Source of the DNA: Cellulosimicrobium protaetiae
Lineage (GTDB): Bacteria; Actinomycetota; Actinomycetes; Actinomycetales; Cellulomonadaceae
Assembly: GCF_009708005.2 (NCBI RefSeq)
Contig: NZ_CP052757.1
Coordinates: 3,658,001 to 3,722,000 of the forward strand
DNA: 64,000 bases
Reading direction: 5' to 3'
Shown here: in pieces, positions 32,140 through 41,110 of the stretch
Numbering within the stretch: the first letter of the stretch is position 1
Layout: the number at the start of each line of letters is the position of its first letter
Made by a program: the position numbers and the translations under genes
Notes under the pieces: model-generated
What the model saw: the letters and a program-made list of their open reading frames with translations, nothing else
The model's database searches: none
Told to the model about the DNA's origin: nothing

Positions 32140-34830
32140 TCAGCCGCAGGCGGTCGCGGCCAGGTCGACGTCCACCACGGTGGGCGGCCCGTCGAGCGCA
32201 CCCGCCACCCTCGCCGTCACGGTCGCGGTCGACGCCGGGACGGACACCGACCGCGTCGAGAACGTCTGGTACGCCGAGGCGCCGGGCGCGACCGCGGCGA
32301 CCGTCCGCGTCCCCCACGGGGTCGCGAGCACCACGTCGAGCGTCGTGTCGTCCGTGTTGAGCGCGCGCACCGCGACAGCGGCACGACCGGCCAGGCAGCG
32401 CACCTGCGCCTCGACCTCGACGTGCGGCCCCTCCTCGGGCGAGACCTCGGAGTACAGGTCGGCGACCGCCTGCGCGTCGAGCGCGCCGGTGTACACCCTC
32501 AGGTCGTCGACCTCCATCGCCGCGGCGTCGGTCGCGCCCGGCCACCCGGGGGCGTCCCAGAGGCGGCCGAGCTGGTCGATCCCGAGCGTCGCCGTCGCCG
32601 GGACCTGGCCCACCTCGACACCGTCGGCGTAGACCCGTGTCGTGGCGCCGTCCGCGGTGAGGGCCAGGTGCACCCACTCGTCCAGCGGGGTCGCGTACCC
32701 GGAGACGTCGTCGGCGACCCCGAGGCGCGTGAGCCCGACCCGTCCGGTGTCCCGGTACTGCTCGAGCTTGACGGCGGTCCGGACGCCTGCCGTCGCGTCC
32801 GAGACGAGGACGGAGCTGCGTCGGGGGTCCGTGCGCTTCACCCAGACGGCCAGCGTCCAGGACCCCTCGACCGGGTCCGCGTCGAGCCGCACGCCGTCGT
32901 CGACGCCGTCGAGCGCGAGGCCGCCGCCCTGCGGCGCGGGGACCCAGCGCGCGCCGTCGACCGCTGCCTCGTCCCCCGTGACGGCGTCGCGTGCGCCGGT
33001 CCCGGTGCCCTCGTCGAACGCCCAGTGGTGGACGAGCTCCGGCTCGACGGGCTCGACCGGCTCCCAGGCGACGTCCGGTGCCCGGTACCAGCCGTAGCCG
33101 AGCTCGGTCCACCGCTCGCCGTGGGGCACGAGCCGCTGCACGAACTCGTCGTAGTCGCGCCCCGCGGGCGACCACGCGACCTCGGCGATGGCGGGCATCC
33201 GCGGGAAGGTCATGTGGTCGGTGTACACGGCGGGCGGGATGAACTGGTCGTGGCTCGTGGGCAGGCTGCTGCTGCCCCGGTAGGCGCGGTCGGCCCACAG
33301 CGACGCCTCGACCCCGGCCACCTGCTCCTCGGTCGCGAGGTGCACGCTGCCGTCCGTGCTCGACAGCTCGGTCAGGGGGTCCCAGTCGTAGGCCCGGCGG
33401 AGGTTGACGATCGCCGCCCACTGGAGCCCGTAGGGCGTCGACGCGTCGTACTTCATGTCCGTGTAGGCCCGGTCGGCGGGCGAGACCACGAGGCGCGCGC
33501 CCGCGGCGAGGGCCGTGCGGACCTCCCGCACGTCGACCGACTCGTTCGCGGTGCCGATCGTGGGCCGGTTGCGGGACGCGACGCCCCAGTACTGCATCAG
33601 GCTGCCGGCCGGGAGCGTGGAGCCCTGCGCCCACTGGTGCCAGCCGACGATCGTCTTGCCGTGCGCCGTCGCGATCTCGTTGGCCGTCGCGGTGTACGCC
33701 TCGTACCAGCCGGCGGGCGGGTCCGGCACCTCGTCGCCGCCGAGGTGGAGGTAGCGGCCGGGGTTCTGCGCCGCGACCGAGGCGATGACCTTCTCGAGGT
33801 AGACGCGCACGTTCGCGGCGTTCTCGGGCGTCGCGCAGACCATCGGGTTGCCGACGTCGAACCCGTAGTACGGCGCCTTCGGCTGCCCGTCGCAGTTGAG
33901 GGAGCCGATCGCGGCCTGCGCGGCGAGCGTGTGGCCGGGACCGTCGATCTCCGGCACGACCTCGATGTACCGCGACGCCGCGTAGTCGACGATCTCGGCG
34001 TAGTCGGCCTTCGAGTAGAACCAGGGGTCGCCCGTGTTGGTCCCCGGCGCCCAGCCGCTCTGCGTCTGCCCACCGATCTCCGTGAGGGCGGGGAGGTCGT
34101 CGACGACGATGCGCCAGCCCTGGTCGTCGGTGAGGTGCAGGTGCAGCGTGTTGAGCTTGTAGAGCGCCATCTGGTCGATGTACCGCTTGACGTCCTCCAC
34201 CGGGTAGAACCGGCGTGCGGTGTCGAGCATGGACGAGCGGTACGCGAAGCGCGGCTCGTCGGCGATCTCGACCGCCGGCAGGGACCAGGTCTCCGCCTGG
34301 ACTGTGCCGGCCTCGATCTGCGCGGGCAGGAGCTGACGCAGCGTCTGGACGCCGCGGAAGAGCCCCGCGGCGGTCGGCGACTCGAGGCGCACGCCGTCGT
34401 CCGTCACCGCGAGCGCGTACCGCTCGGACTCCGTCTCGTCGAGCCCGGGCTCGGGGGTGACGACGAGCTCGACCGCTCCGTCGCCGCTCCCGGCGCCGTC
34501 GACGGGCACCTCGAATCCGGTCGACGGCCGCAGGAGGTCGGCGAGGTACTCGCCGACGGGGGCGGCGTCGCCCGCGGCGACGACACGGGTCGTGGGGGCG
34601 ACGACGAAGCCGGGCCCCTCCTGGAGCGCGACCTCCGCGGGGCGCGGGACGAGCGCGAGGTCGGTCGCGTCGGCGGGCGGCGGGCCTGGCTCGGCGCCGG
34701 ACGCCGGGGCGAGCGCGGGGAGCGTCCCGAGCGCGAGCAGGACGGCGAGCCCGGCACCGAGGCGGCGCGTGCGCGCAGCTCGGGGCGGGTGGGCACGGTG
34801 GAGGTGGCGGGGCGTGGACGACGGTGTCAC
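32140..34830 (-). CDS. Secreted GH20 beta-N-acetylhexosaminidase with LamG-type domain
   Basis: An 896-residue secreted enzyme that removes GlcNAc/GalNAc from chitin oligomers or glycans. Signal peptide: RTRR, hydrophobic LGAGLAVLLALGTLPALAP, cleavage near ASGA. A GH20b-type N-terminal domain (about 50-180) precedes the catalytic barrel (about 185-560) with YPVEDVKRYIDQMALYKLNT, HLTDDQGWRI and the catalytic pair Asp366-Glu367 in LHLGGDEVPD. A LamG/concanavalin-like domain (about 600-790, HHWAFDEGTGTGARDAV) and an Ig-like C-terminal domain follow. GTG at 34830 has GAGGAG seven bases upstream. It has its own TTGACA-type promoter. Paralogue of the GH20 lipoprotein at 39194. Confidence 0.95.
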   Translation of the reverse strand: MTPSSTPRHLHRAHPPRAARTRRLGAGLAVLLALGTLPALAPASGAEPGPPPADATDLALVPRPAEVALQEGPGFVVAPTTRVVAAGDAAPVGEYLADLLRPSTGFEVPVDGAGSGDGAVELVVTPEPGLDETESERYALAVTDDGVRLESPTAAGLFRGVQTLRQLLPAQIEAGTVQAETWSLPAVEIADEPRFAYRSSMLDTARRFYPVEDVKRYIDQMALYKLNTLHLHLTDDQGWRIVVDDLPALTEIGGQTQSGWAPGTNTGDPWFYSKADYAEIVDYAASRYIEVVPEIDGPGHTLAAQAAIGSLNCDGQPKAPYYGFDVGNPMVCATPENAANVRVYLEKVIASVAAQNPGRYLHLGGDEVPDPPAGWYEAYTATANEIATAHGKTIVGWHQWAQGSTLPAGSLMQYWGVASRNRPTIGTANESVDVREVRTALAAGARLVVSPADRAYTDMKYDASTPYGLQWAAIVNLRRAYDWDPLTELSSTDGSVHLATEEQVAGVEASLWADRAYRGSSSLPTSHDQFIPPAVYTDHMTFPRMPAIAEVAWSPAGRDYDEFVQRLVPHGERWTELGYGWYRAPDVAWEPVEPVEPELVHHWAFDEGTGTGARDAVTGDEAAVDGARWVPAPQGGGLALDGVDDGVRLDADPVEGSWTLAVWVKRTDPRRSSVLVSDATAGVRTAVKLEQYRDTGRVGLTRLGVADDVSGYATPLDEWVHLALTADGATTRVYADGVEVGQVPATATLGIDQLGRLWDAPGWPGATDAAAMEVDDLRVYTGALDAQAVADLYSEVSPEEGPHVEVEAQVRCLAGRAAVAVRALNTDDTTLDVVLATPWGTRTVAAVAPGASAYQTFSTRSVSVPASTATVTARVAGALDGPPTVVDVDLAATACG

Positions 34831-34864
34831 GGGGCACTCCTCAATCGAGGCGACGTATCCCCGG

Positions 34865-34893
34865 ATCCTGCCGCCACCTCGGCAAACTGTCAA
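34865..34893 (-). promoter_or_regulatory. Promoter of the secreted GH20 gene
   Basis: On the reverse strand -35 TTGACA (34888-34893) and -10 CAGGAT (34865-34870) are separated by 17 bases, the best sigma-70-type -35 in the window. Confidence 0.7.
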
Positions 34894-34895
34894 TA

Positions 34896-34925
34896 TCTGA
34901 CTGAATGGAAGATCAAACAGTCAGA
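34896..34925. promoter_or_regulatory. Inverted-repeat operator upstream of the GH20 promoter
   Basis: TCTGACTG (34896-34903) and CAGTCAGA (34918-34925) are perfect 8-bp arms 14 bases apart in an AT-rich patch abutting the -35. They are a likely regulator site; the neighbouring GntR protein is one candidate. Confidence 0.5.
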
Positions 34926-34934
34926 ATCTCTCAC

Positions 34935-36119
34935 CTAGTGAACGTGTGCGTCGCGCCCCGCGAACCAGACGGCGGCACCCTGGACGGCGGCCGCCGCGAC
35001 GAGCAGCAGGAGCGGGAGGGTCCAGGCACCGGTCGCGTCGTGCGCGAGGCCGAGGCCGAGCGGCCCGGTCGCGGCGAGCAGGTACCCCGCGCTCTGCGCC
35101 ATGCCGGAGAGCTCGGACGTGTGCGCCGCGTCGCGCGCCCGCAGGGCCATGAGGGTGAGCGCGAGGCTGATGCCGCCGCCCTGACCGAGGCCGACCAGCA
35201 CGACCCAGAGCGCCGCCGCGCCGGGGGCGAGCGCCAACCCGAGCAAGCCCGTCCCGACGAGCACGACGAGCACGACGCCGATGCCCCGCTGCCGGCGCAT
35301 CCGCCCGGCGAGGACCGGGGTCACGAACGACCCGAGGATCCCCGCGAGGTTGCACAGTGCGAGGAGCCAGCCGCCCGCCTCCGGCGTCCACCCCTGCGCG
35401 ACCATGATCTCGGGCAGCCACGCGTTGACGGCGTAGAACGACAGCGACTGCATGCCCATGACGACGGTGACCGCCCAGGCGAGCGGGCTGCGCCACACCG
35501 CGGAACGAGCGGCGCCGGCCCCGGCGCCGAACGCCGTCGAGCCGGCCGGGTCGGGCCGCAGCGCGCGCGGCACCCACACGAGCACGCCGAGGACGGCGAG
35601 CACGCCCCACGTCGCGAGCGCACCGCGCCAGTCGAGCCCCGCCGCAGCCGCGACCGGGAGCGTGAGGCCCGCGGCGAGCGCCGCGCCACCCGAGAGCGCC
35701 ATCGAGTAGAGCCCCGTCATGAGGCCGATGCGGTCGGCGAAGTCGCGCTTGATGAGGGCGGGCAGCAGCACGTTCCCGAGGCCGATGGCGCACCCGGCGA
35801 CGACGGTCCCGGCGAAGAGCCCCCACGTCTCCGGGACGAGCCGCAGGGCGAACCCGACGCACAGCACGACGAGGCTCACGAAGAGCGCACGTTCGAGCCC
35901 CCACCGGCGCGCGAGCACGGGCGCGACCGGCGCCAGGAGGCCGAAGCACAGGACGGGCAGGGTCGTGAGCACGCCCGCCGCGGTCGCGCTCAGACCCTCG
36001 TCGAGCCGGATCTCCCCCAGGAGCGGGGAGATCGCGACGACGGCGGGCCGCAGGTTGAGCGCCGCGAGGACGATCGCGAGGACCGCGCCGAGCCCCAGCG
36101 GGCGGCGCAGCCCGCTCAC
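34935..36119 (-). CDS. MFS transporter, CynX/NimT family
   Basis: A 394-residue membrane protein with about 12 spans. Family traits are ALNLRPAVVAISPLLGEI at the first span, VLPALIKRDFADRIGLMTGLYS after span 4, and SLSFYAVNAWLPEIMV in span 7. Members are named after cyanate (CynX) or nitroimidazole (NimT) transporters, but substrates are mostly unproven. The start GTG (36119) overlaps the stop of the upstream GntR gene by four bases, so regulator and transporter form one operon. The stop lies at the edge of the AT-rich GH20 promoter. Confidence 0.92.
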   Translation of the reverse strand: MSGLRRPLGLGAVLAIVLAALNLRPAVVAISPLLGEIRLDEGLSATAAGVLTTLPVLCFGLLAPVAPVLARRWGLERALFVSLVVLCVGFALRLVPETWGLFAGTVVAGCAIGLGNVLLPALIKRDFADRIGLMTGLYSMALSGGAALAAGLTLPVAAAAGLDWRGALATWGVLAVLGVLVWVPRALRPDPAGSTAFGAGAGAARSAVWRSPLAWAVTVVMGMQSLSFYAVNAWLPEIMVAQGWTPEAGGWLLALCNLAGILGSFVTPVLAGRMRRQRGIGVVLVVLVGTGLLGLALAPGAAALWVVLVGLGQGGGISLALTLMALRARDAAHTSELSGMAQSAGYLLAATGPLGLGLAHDATGAWTLPLLLLVAAAAVQGAAVWFAGRDAHVH

Positions 36120-36841
36120 GCCCCGGCCCCCGCGCCCCGGTCGCGTCGCCCCGGCCCCTCGTCCGCGACCGCCTCGACGAGCTGGGCCCGCACGGCGTCG
36201 ATCGTCGCGGTCACCGCGCGCTCGGCCGCGGCGGCGTCACCCGCGCGGATCGCGGCCACGACCTCCTCGTGCCCGGGGACGTCGCGGTCGTGCCGCCGCC
36301 GGATCCCGGAGGGGTACGTACGCACGAGCGCGTGGTCGAGGCCGTCGTAGAGGTCGGCGAGCAGGGGGTTGCCCGCCGCGCGCACGACCTCGGCGTGGAA
36401 CGCGACGTCGGCGGCCTGGAACGCGTCCTCGTCGGCGTCGCGGGACTGCGTCTGGACCGCGAGCGCCGCGTCCAGCCGGGTGATCGCGTCGGGGTCCTGT
36501 CGCACGGCCGCGGCGCGCGCCGCCCCGCGTTCGAGGATCGCGCGCACGTCGAGCACGTGGAAGGCGTCCGCCGTCCGGGCGCGGCGGACCAGGGCGGCGT
36601 CGAGGCCGTCCGCCGCGCGGACGTACGTGCCGTCGCCGCGCCGGGGTTCGAGGACGCCGGCGTGCTCGAGGGCGCGCACGGCCTCGCGCACGGTGTTACG
36701 ACCCACGCCGAGCTCGGCGACGAGCTCGGGCTCGGGCGGGATGCGGGTGCCGACGGGCCACTCCCCGCACGCGATGCGCTCGCTGAGCCGTTCGACGACG
36801 AGCTCGGACACCTTGCGGGGAGGGACGATCGCGTGGTTCAC
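36116..36841 (-). CDS. GntR/FadR-family transcriptional regulator (FCD domain)
   Basis: A 241-residue regulator. The N-terminal winged helix has LSERIACGEWPVGTRIPPEPE and LGVGRNTVREAVRALEHAGV. The C-terminal FCD domain has DVRAILERGAARAAA, DVAFHAEVVRAAGNPLL and GHEEVVAAIRAGDAAAAER, with the usual metal-binding Asp/His. The ligand is probably a small organic acid or sugar acid. GTG at 36841. The AACA-N5-TGTT site just upstream fits autoregulation. It controls the coupled MFS gene and perhaps the divergent chitinase gene. Confidence 0.93.
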   Translation of the reverse strand: MNHAIVPPRKVSELVVERLSERIACGEWPVGTRIPPEPELVAELGVGRNTVREAVRALEHAGVLEPRRGDGTYVRAADGLDAALVRRARTADAFHVLDVRAILERGAARAAAVRQDPDAITRLDAALAVQTQSRDADEDAFQAADVAFHAEVVRAAGNPLLADLYDGLDHALVRTYPSGIRRRHDRDVPGHEEVVAAIRAGDAAAAERAVTATIDAVRAQLVEAVADEGPGRRDRGAGAGA

Positions 36842-36852
36842 CGAAAGAACCT

Positions 36853-36865
36853 AACATCCCCTGTT
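36853..36865. promoter_or_regulatory. Candidate GntR operator AACA-N5-TGTT
   Basis: Short symmetric site 12 bases upstream of the GntR start, in the divergent region to the chitinase. Flanking bases extend the symmetry only partly. Confidence 0.4.
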
Positions 36866-36886
36866 TACCTCGAGTGCGCCGCGCAC

Positions 36887-36909
36887 CGTACGGGGTCCCT
36901 CGTACGGGG
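36887..36909. repeat. Direct repeat CGTACGGGG x2 upstream of the chitinase
   Basis: CGTACGGGG at 36887-36895 and 36901-36909, 14 bases apart. It lies 70-90 bases before the chitinase start and could be an activator or repressor site. Confidence 0.4.
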
Positions 36910-36978
36910 ATTGACCATCGCGCGGCACCAGGAGGACGTTGCGCGAGACCGCTCCTCGACGACGAAAGCGAGATCACC

Positions 36979-39072
36979 ATGGACCCCACCACCCCACGAC
37001 GACGGCGGCTGCGGCTGCGACTGCGACCGCGTAGGATCCTCGCCCTGGTCGCCTCGGCGACGCTCGTCGGGACGCTGCTCACCGGGATCACGGCGGCCAC
37101 CGCCGCCGACACGGAGATCGCCCTCAACGGCGGGTTCGAGTCGGGGCTGTCCGGGTGGACCTGCTCCGGATCGACGGGGCAGCCGACCGCGAGCCCCGTG
37201 CGCTCCGGCACGGGCGCGCTCCGGGCGACGCCCGCCGGCGCCGACAACGCGCGGTGCTCGCAGACCGTGGCCGTGCAGCCCTCCTCGACGTACACGCTCA
37301 GCGCGTGGGTCCAGGGCTCGTACGTGTACCTCGGGGCGAGCGGGGCCACGGCGCAGCCCGTCTCGACGTGGACGCCGTCGGCCGCGACCTGGCAGCGCCT
37401 CAGCGTCACGTTCACCACGACGTCGACGGCGACGTCCGCGACGATCTACCTGCACGGCTGGTACGGCCAGCCCGCCTACGTGGCCGACGACGTCAGCCTT
37501 GTCGGTCCGGGCGGCGGCACGACCCAGCCGCCCGCCACGCCCACCGGCCTCGCCGCCGGGACGCCCACCGCCAGCAGCGTCCCCCTCACGTGGGGCGCCG
37601 TGGCCGGGGCCACCGGGTACGCCGTCTACCGCGACGGCACCAGGGTCGCCACCACCACGGCCCCGTCGACCACCGTCACCGGCCTCGCCGCCTCCACCTC
37701 CTACTCCTTCCAGGTCACCGCGACCAACGCCGTCGGCGAGTCCCCCCGCTCCCCCGCCGTCACCGTGAGGACGACGAGCGGCACGACGCAGCCGCCCGCG
37801 GCGCCCACGGGGCTCACGGCCGGGACACCCACGGCGAGCAGCGTCCCCCTCACCTGGGGCGCCGTGACCGGAGCCACCGGGTACGCCGTCTACCGCGACG
37901 GCGTCCGTGTCTCGACCACGACGAGCCCGACCGCGACCGTGACCGGCCTCGCGGCGTCCACCTCCTACTCCTTCCAGGTCACCGCGACCAACGCCGGCGG
38001 CGAGTCCCCCCGCTCCACCGCGGTCACGGCGACGACTGCCGGCAGGACCGGCGGCGGGCTCCCCGAGCACGCTCTCGTCGGGTACCTGCACGCGTCGTTC
38101 GCCAACGGCTCGGGCTACACGCGCATGGCGGACGTCCCGGACTCGTGGGACGTCATCAACCTCGCGTTCGGCGAGCCGACGACGGTCACGTCCGGAGACA
38201 TCCGGTTCAGCCTGTGCCCGCAGACCGAGTGCCCGAACGTCGAGTCGGTCGCGGAGTTCAAGGCCGCCATCGCCGCGAAGCGTGCGGCGGGCAAGAAGGT
38301 GCTCCTGTCGATCGGCGGCCAGAACGGCCAGGTGCAGCTCACGACGACCGCCGCGCGCGACGCGTTCGTCGCCTCGGTGAGCTCGATCATCGACACCTAC
38401 GGGCTGGACGGGGTCGACATCGACTTCGAGGGCCACTCGCTGTACCTGAACACGGGCGACACGGACTTCCGCAACCCGACCACCCCCGTGATCGTCAACC
38501 TCATCTCTGCGCTCAAGACCCTCACGGCGCGCTACGGGGACGACTTCGTGCTGACGATGGCACCGGAGACGTTCTTCGTCCAGAACGGCTACCAGTTCTA
38601 CGGCTCGGGGCCGTGGGGCGGCCAGGACCCGCGCTGCGGCGCGTACCTCCCGGTGATCCACGCGCTGCGCGACGAGCTGACGCTGCTCCACGTCCAGCAC
38701 TACAACTCGGGCCCGATCATGGGACTCGACGACCAGTACCACACGATGGGCGGTGCGGACTTCCACATCGCCATGACGGACATGCTGCTCACCGGCTTCC
38801 CCGTCGCGCGCGACGCGTCCAAGACGTTCCCCGCGCTGCGCCCGGACCAGGTCGCGATCGGCCTGCCGGCGAGCACGCACGCCGGCAACGGCCACACGTC
38901 GCCCGCCCAGGTCGACCAGGCCCTGGACTGCCTCACGAAGGGCACGGGCTGCGGGTCGTACCAGACCCACGGGCGCTGGCCCGCGCTCCGCGGGCTCATG
39001 ACGTGGTCGATCAACTGGGACCGCTTCAACGGGTGGGAGTTCTCCCGGAACTTCGACGAGTACTGGCCGTGA
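36979..39072 (+). CDS. Secreted GH18 chitinase with CBM and two FnIII domains
   Basis: A 697-residue secreted endochitinase. The signal peptide is very basic (RRRRLRLRLRPRR) with core ILALVASATLVGTLLTGI and cleavage near TAATAA. A carbohydrate-binding-like beta domain (about 40-175, ALNGGFESGLSGWTCSGS) is followed by two FnIII repeats (about 185-268 and 272-355) and the GH18 barrel (about 365-697). Catalytic DGVDIDFE is at 477-484, with Glu484 the acid; other barrel motifs are VLLSIGGQNGQ, LTMAPETFF and LLHVQHYNSG. ATG at 36979. It diverges from the GntR gene and should supply chitooligosaccharides to the two GH20 enzymes. Confidence 0.95.
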   Translation: MDPTTPRRRRLRLRLRPRRILALVASATLVGTLLTGITAATAADTEIALNGGFESGLSGWTCSGSTGQPTASPVRSGTGALRATPAGADNARCSQTVAVQPSSTYTLSAWVQGSYVYLGASGATAQPVSTWTPSAATWQRLSVTFTTTSTATSATIYLHGWYGQPAYVADDVSLVGPGGGTTQPPATPTGLAAGTPTASSVPLTWGAVAGATGYAVYRDGTRVATTTAPSTTVTGLAASTSYSFQVTATNAVGESPRSPAVTVRTTSGTTQPPAAPTGLTAGTPTASSVPLTWGAVTGATGYAVYRDGVRVSTTTSPTATVTGLAASTSYSFQVTATNAGGESPRSTAVTATTAGRTGGGLPEHALVGYLHASFANGSGYTRMADVPDSWDVINLAFGEPTTVTSGDIRFSLCPQTECPNVESVAEFKAAIAAKRAAGKKVLLSIGGQNGQVQLTTTAARDAFVASVSSIIDTYGLDGVDIDFEGHSLYLNTGDTDFRNPTTPVIVNLISALKTLTARYGDDFVLTMAPETFFVQNGYQFYGSGPWGGQDPRCGAYLPVIHALRDELTLLHVQHYNSGPIMGLDDQYHTMGGADFHIAMTDMLLTGFPVARDASKTFPALRPDQVAIGLPASTHAGNGHTSPAQVDQALDCLTKGTGCGSYQTHGRWPALRGLMTWSINWDRFNGWEFSRNFDEYWP
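37528..38040 (+). repeat. Tandem FnIII-coding duplication
   Basis: Two copies, about 84 percent identical in protein, with runs of over 40 identical bases (for example both copies of the STSYSFQVTATNA stretch). This points to recent duplication or gene conversion. Confidence 0.85.
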
Positions 39073-39145
39073 CCGGCACCAGCCACCCGCGAGTGCGCGG
39101 TGCCACCGGCCCACGCGGCTGACCCGCGGCGCTGACCCGTGGCGG

Positions 39146-39192
39146 CGGCACGACCGGCGTCGGGGCCCTCGGCCCGGACGCCGGTCGTGCCG
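39146..39192. terminator. 16-bp bidirectional stem-loop between GH18 and GH20
   Basis: Arms 39146-39161 and 39177-39192 are fully complementary and enclose a 15-base loop. It ends two bases before the GH20 lipoprotein stop. Confidence 0.85.
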
Positions 39193-39193
39193 C

Positions 39194-40999
39194 TCAGTCG
39201 TCCCAGCGCACGTCGTGCACGCGGTTCCAGCCGATCCCCGCGGCGTCCCACCGGGCCGCGTGCGGGACCAGGCGCGCCTCGAACGCCGCGTAGTCGCGGT
39301 CGGCCTGCGCCGTCCACGCGACCTCGGCGAGCGCGGGCAGCCGGGGGAACGTCATGTGGTCGAGGTAGACGACCGGCTCGACGAACTCGTCGGTGCTCGT
39401 CGGCAGGTGGGTGAGGCTGTCCGGGTACGACCGGTCCGACCAGAGCGGCGCCTCGACCCCCGCGACGCGCCCCGCGACGTCGACCTGCCGCTCCGGGTCG
39501 AGCGTCGACGTCAGCTCGGTCTCGGGGTCCCAGTCGTAGGCGCGCTCGAGGTCGATCCGGCCCGCCCACTCGAGGCCGTAGGGCGTCAGGTCGTCGTACT
39601 TCATGTCGAGGTACGTCCGGTCCGCCGGAGACATGACGAGGTCGGCCCCCGCGGCGAGCGCGGCCCGCACCTCCCGCACGTCCTCGGTCTCCCGCTCCGT
39701 CCCGACGAGCGGACGGTTGTGCTCGCCGACTCCCCAGTACTGGACGAGGCTGCCCGCGGGCAGGGTCGTGCCCTGCGCCCACTGGTGCCACCCGACGACC
39801 GTCCGGCCGTGCCCCGCGACGATCTCGTTCGCCGCCGCGGCGTAGTTCTCGTACCAGCCCTCCTCCGGGTCCGGCGCCTCGTCGCCGCCGACGTGGACGT
39901 ACGGCCCGGGGTTCTGCGCGACGACGGCCGCGAGCACGGTCTCGAGGTAGCCACGCACGGCCGGCATGTTCTCGTCGCTCGAGCAGACGATGGGGTTGTT
40001 CACCTCGGGGCCCCAGTACGGTTCGCCGGGCGTCCCGTCGCACCGCAGCGACCCGATCGCGGACTGGGCGGCGAGCGTGTGCCCCGGACCGTCGACCTCG
40101 GGGACGACGGTGACGTACCGCTCGGCGGCGTACGCGACGATCTCCGCGTACTCCTGCGGCGTGTACGACCACGGCCCCCCGGTCCCCGGCGGCCAGCCCT
40201 CCTGCGTCCGTCCGCCGACGTCGGTCAGCTCGGGCAGGCCGTCGACCGGGAACCGCCACCCCTGGTCGTCGGTGAGGTGCAGGTGCAGGACGTTGAGCCG
40301 GTAGTCCGCGAGGTGGTCGACGAACCGCTTGACGTCCTCGACGGGGAAGAAGCGCCGGGCCACGTCGAGCATCGCGCCCCGGTAGGCGTAGCGCGGCTCG
40401 TCCGCGATCTCGACCGCGGGCACCTCCCACGCGACGCCGTCCGCCGGTGCCGGGGACTCGACCTCGGGCGGGAGGAGCTGCAGCAGGGTGCGCGTCCCGC
40501 GGTAGAGGCCCGCGGGCGTCGTCCCCGAGACCACCACCGCGTCCTCGGTGACCTCGAGGATGTACGCCTCGTCCGCGGGGTCGTCGAGCAGCCCGTGCGG
40601 CTCCCACGACTCGCCTCCGGCGTCGATCCGCAGCACCACGGCATCGCCCTCCGTCGAGCCCTCCGTCCCACCGTCGTCCCGGGTCGTCTCCACGGCGAGA
40701 CCGAGCCCCGTGGGGGTCCGCAGCTCGTCGGCGAGCAGCTCGCCGACGCGGACCGCTCCGTCCTGCCCGACGGCGCTGCCCGCCGACACGTCGACGACGA
40801 CCCGGGTCCCGTCGTCGAGCACGAACGGCTCCCCGCCCGAGACCTCGACCGAGGCCGGGAGCGGGACGAGCCCGAGGCCCTGCCCGGACGGTGCGGCACC
40901 AGGGGTGGGCGTGCAGCCGGCGAGGACCGCGACCCCGCCCGCCACGACCACGGTGAGCACACCGAGCGTGCGTCGCACCGAACGCCTGCCTGCATTCAT
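39194..40999 (-). CDS. GH20 beta-N-acetylhexosaminidase lipoprotein
   Basis: A 601-residue membrane-anchored enzyme. Lipoprotein signal: MNAGRRSVRR, core LGVLTVVVAGGVAV, lipobox LAGC with Cys29. GH20b domain follows (about 40-190), then the barrel with FPVEDVKRFVDHLADYRLN, HLTDDQGWRF and catalytic Asp373-Glu374 in HVGGDEAPD. It lacks the LamG and Ig-like tail of its paralogue at 32140; the catalytic domains share long identical blocks, so a duplication is clear. ATG at 40999. A TAGGGT hexamer about 50 bases upstream may be its -10. Probably trims chitobiose at the cell surface. Confidence 0.94.
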   Translation of the reverse strand: MNAGRRSVRRTLGVLTVVVAGGVAVLAGCTPTPGAAPSGQGLGLVPLPASVEVSGGEPFVLDDGTRVVVDVSAGSAVGQDGAVRVGELLADELRTPTGLGLAVETTRDDGGTEGSTEGDAVVLRIDAGGESWEPHGLLDDPADEAYILEVTEDAVVVSGTTPAGLYRGTRTLLQLLPPEVESPAPADGVAWEVPAVEIADEPRYAYRGAMLDVARRFFPVEDVKRFVDHLADYRLNVLHLHLTDDQGWRFPVDGLPELTDVGGRTQEGWPPGTGGPWSYTPQEYAEIVAYAAERYVTVVPEVDGPGHTLAAQSAIGSLRCDGTPGEPYWGPEVNNPIVCSSDENMPAVRGYLETVLAAVVAQNPGPYVHVGGDEAPDPEEGWYENYAAAANEIVAGHGRTVVGWHQWAQGTTLPAGSLVQYWGVGEHNRPLVGTERETEDVREVRAALAAGADLVMSPADRTYLDMKYDDLTPYGLEWAGRIDLERAYDWDPETELTSTLDPERQVDVAGRVAGVEAPLWSDRSYPDSLTHLPTSTDEFVEPVVYLDHMTFPRLPALAEVAWTAQADRDYAAFEARLVPHAARWDAAGIGWNRVHDVRWDD

Positions 41000-41063
41000 G
41001 AGGACCCCTGCCGAACTCGCCGCGCGGACGGCCGTCGTCCGCGTCGGCCCGACCCTAGCGCTC

Positions 41064-41097
41064 CCGGACCGGCCACCGCGAGGGTGGGCCGGGCCGG
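41064..41097. terminator. GC-rich stem-loop after the MarC gene
   Basis: About 14 bp of near-perfect pairing (one mismatch, one bulge) with a 5-base loop, 14 bases beyond the marC-family stop on the reverse strand. Confidence 0.5.
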
Positions 41098-41110
41098 AGG
41101 AGAGCGACGG

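Noticed and set aside
28640-34837. A 2065-codon open frame on the reverse strand
   Set aside because: It runs antisense to TetR and rhlE and out of phase with the GH20 enzyme. Its translation is Arg/Ala/Gly-rich without any motif, as expected from GC-rich shadow frames.
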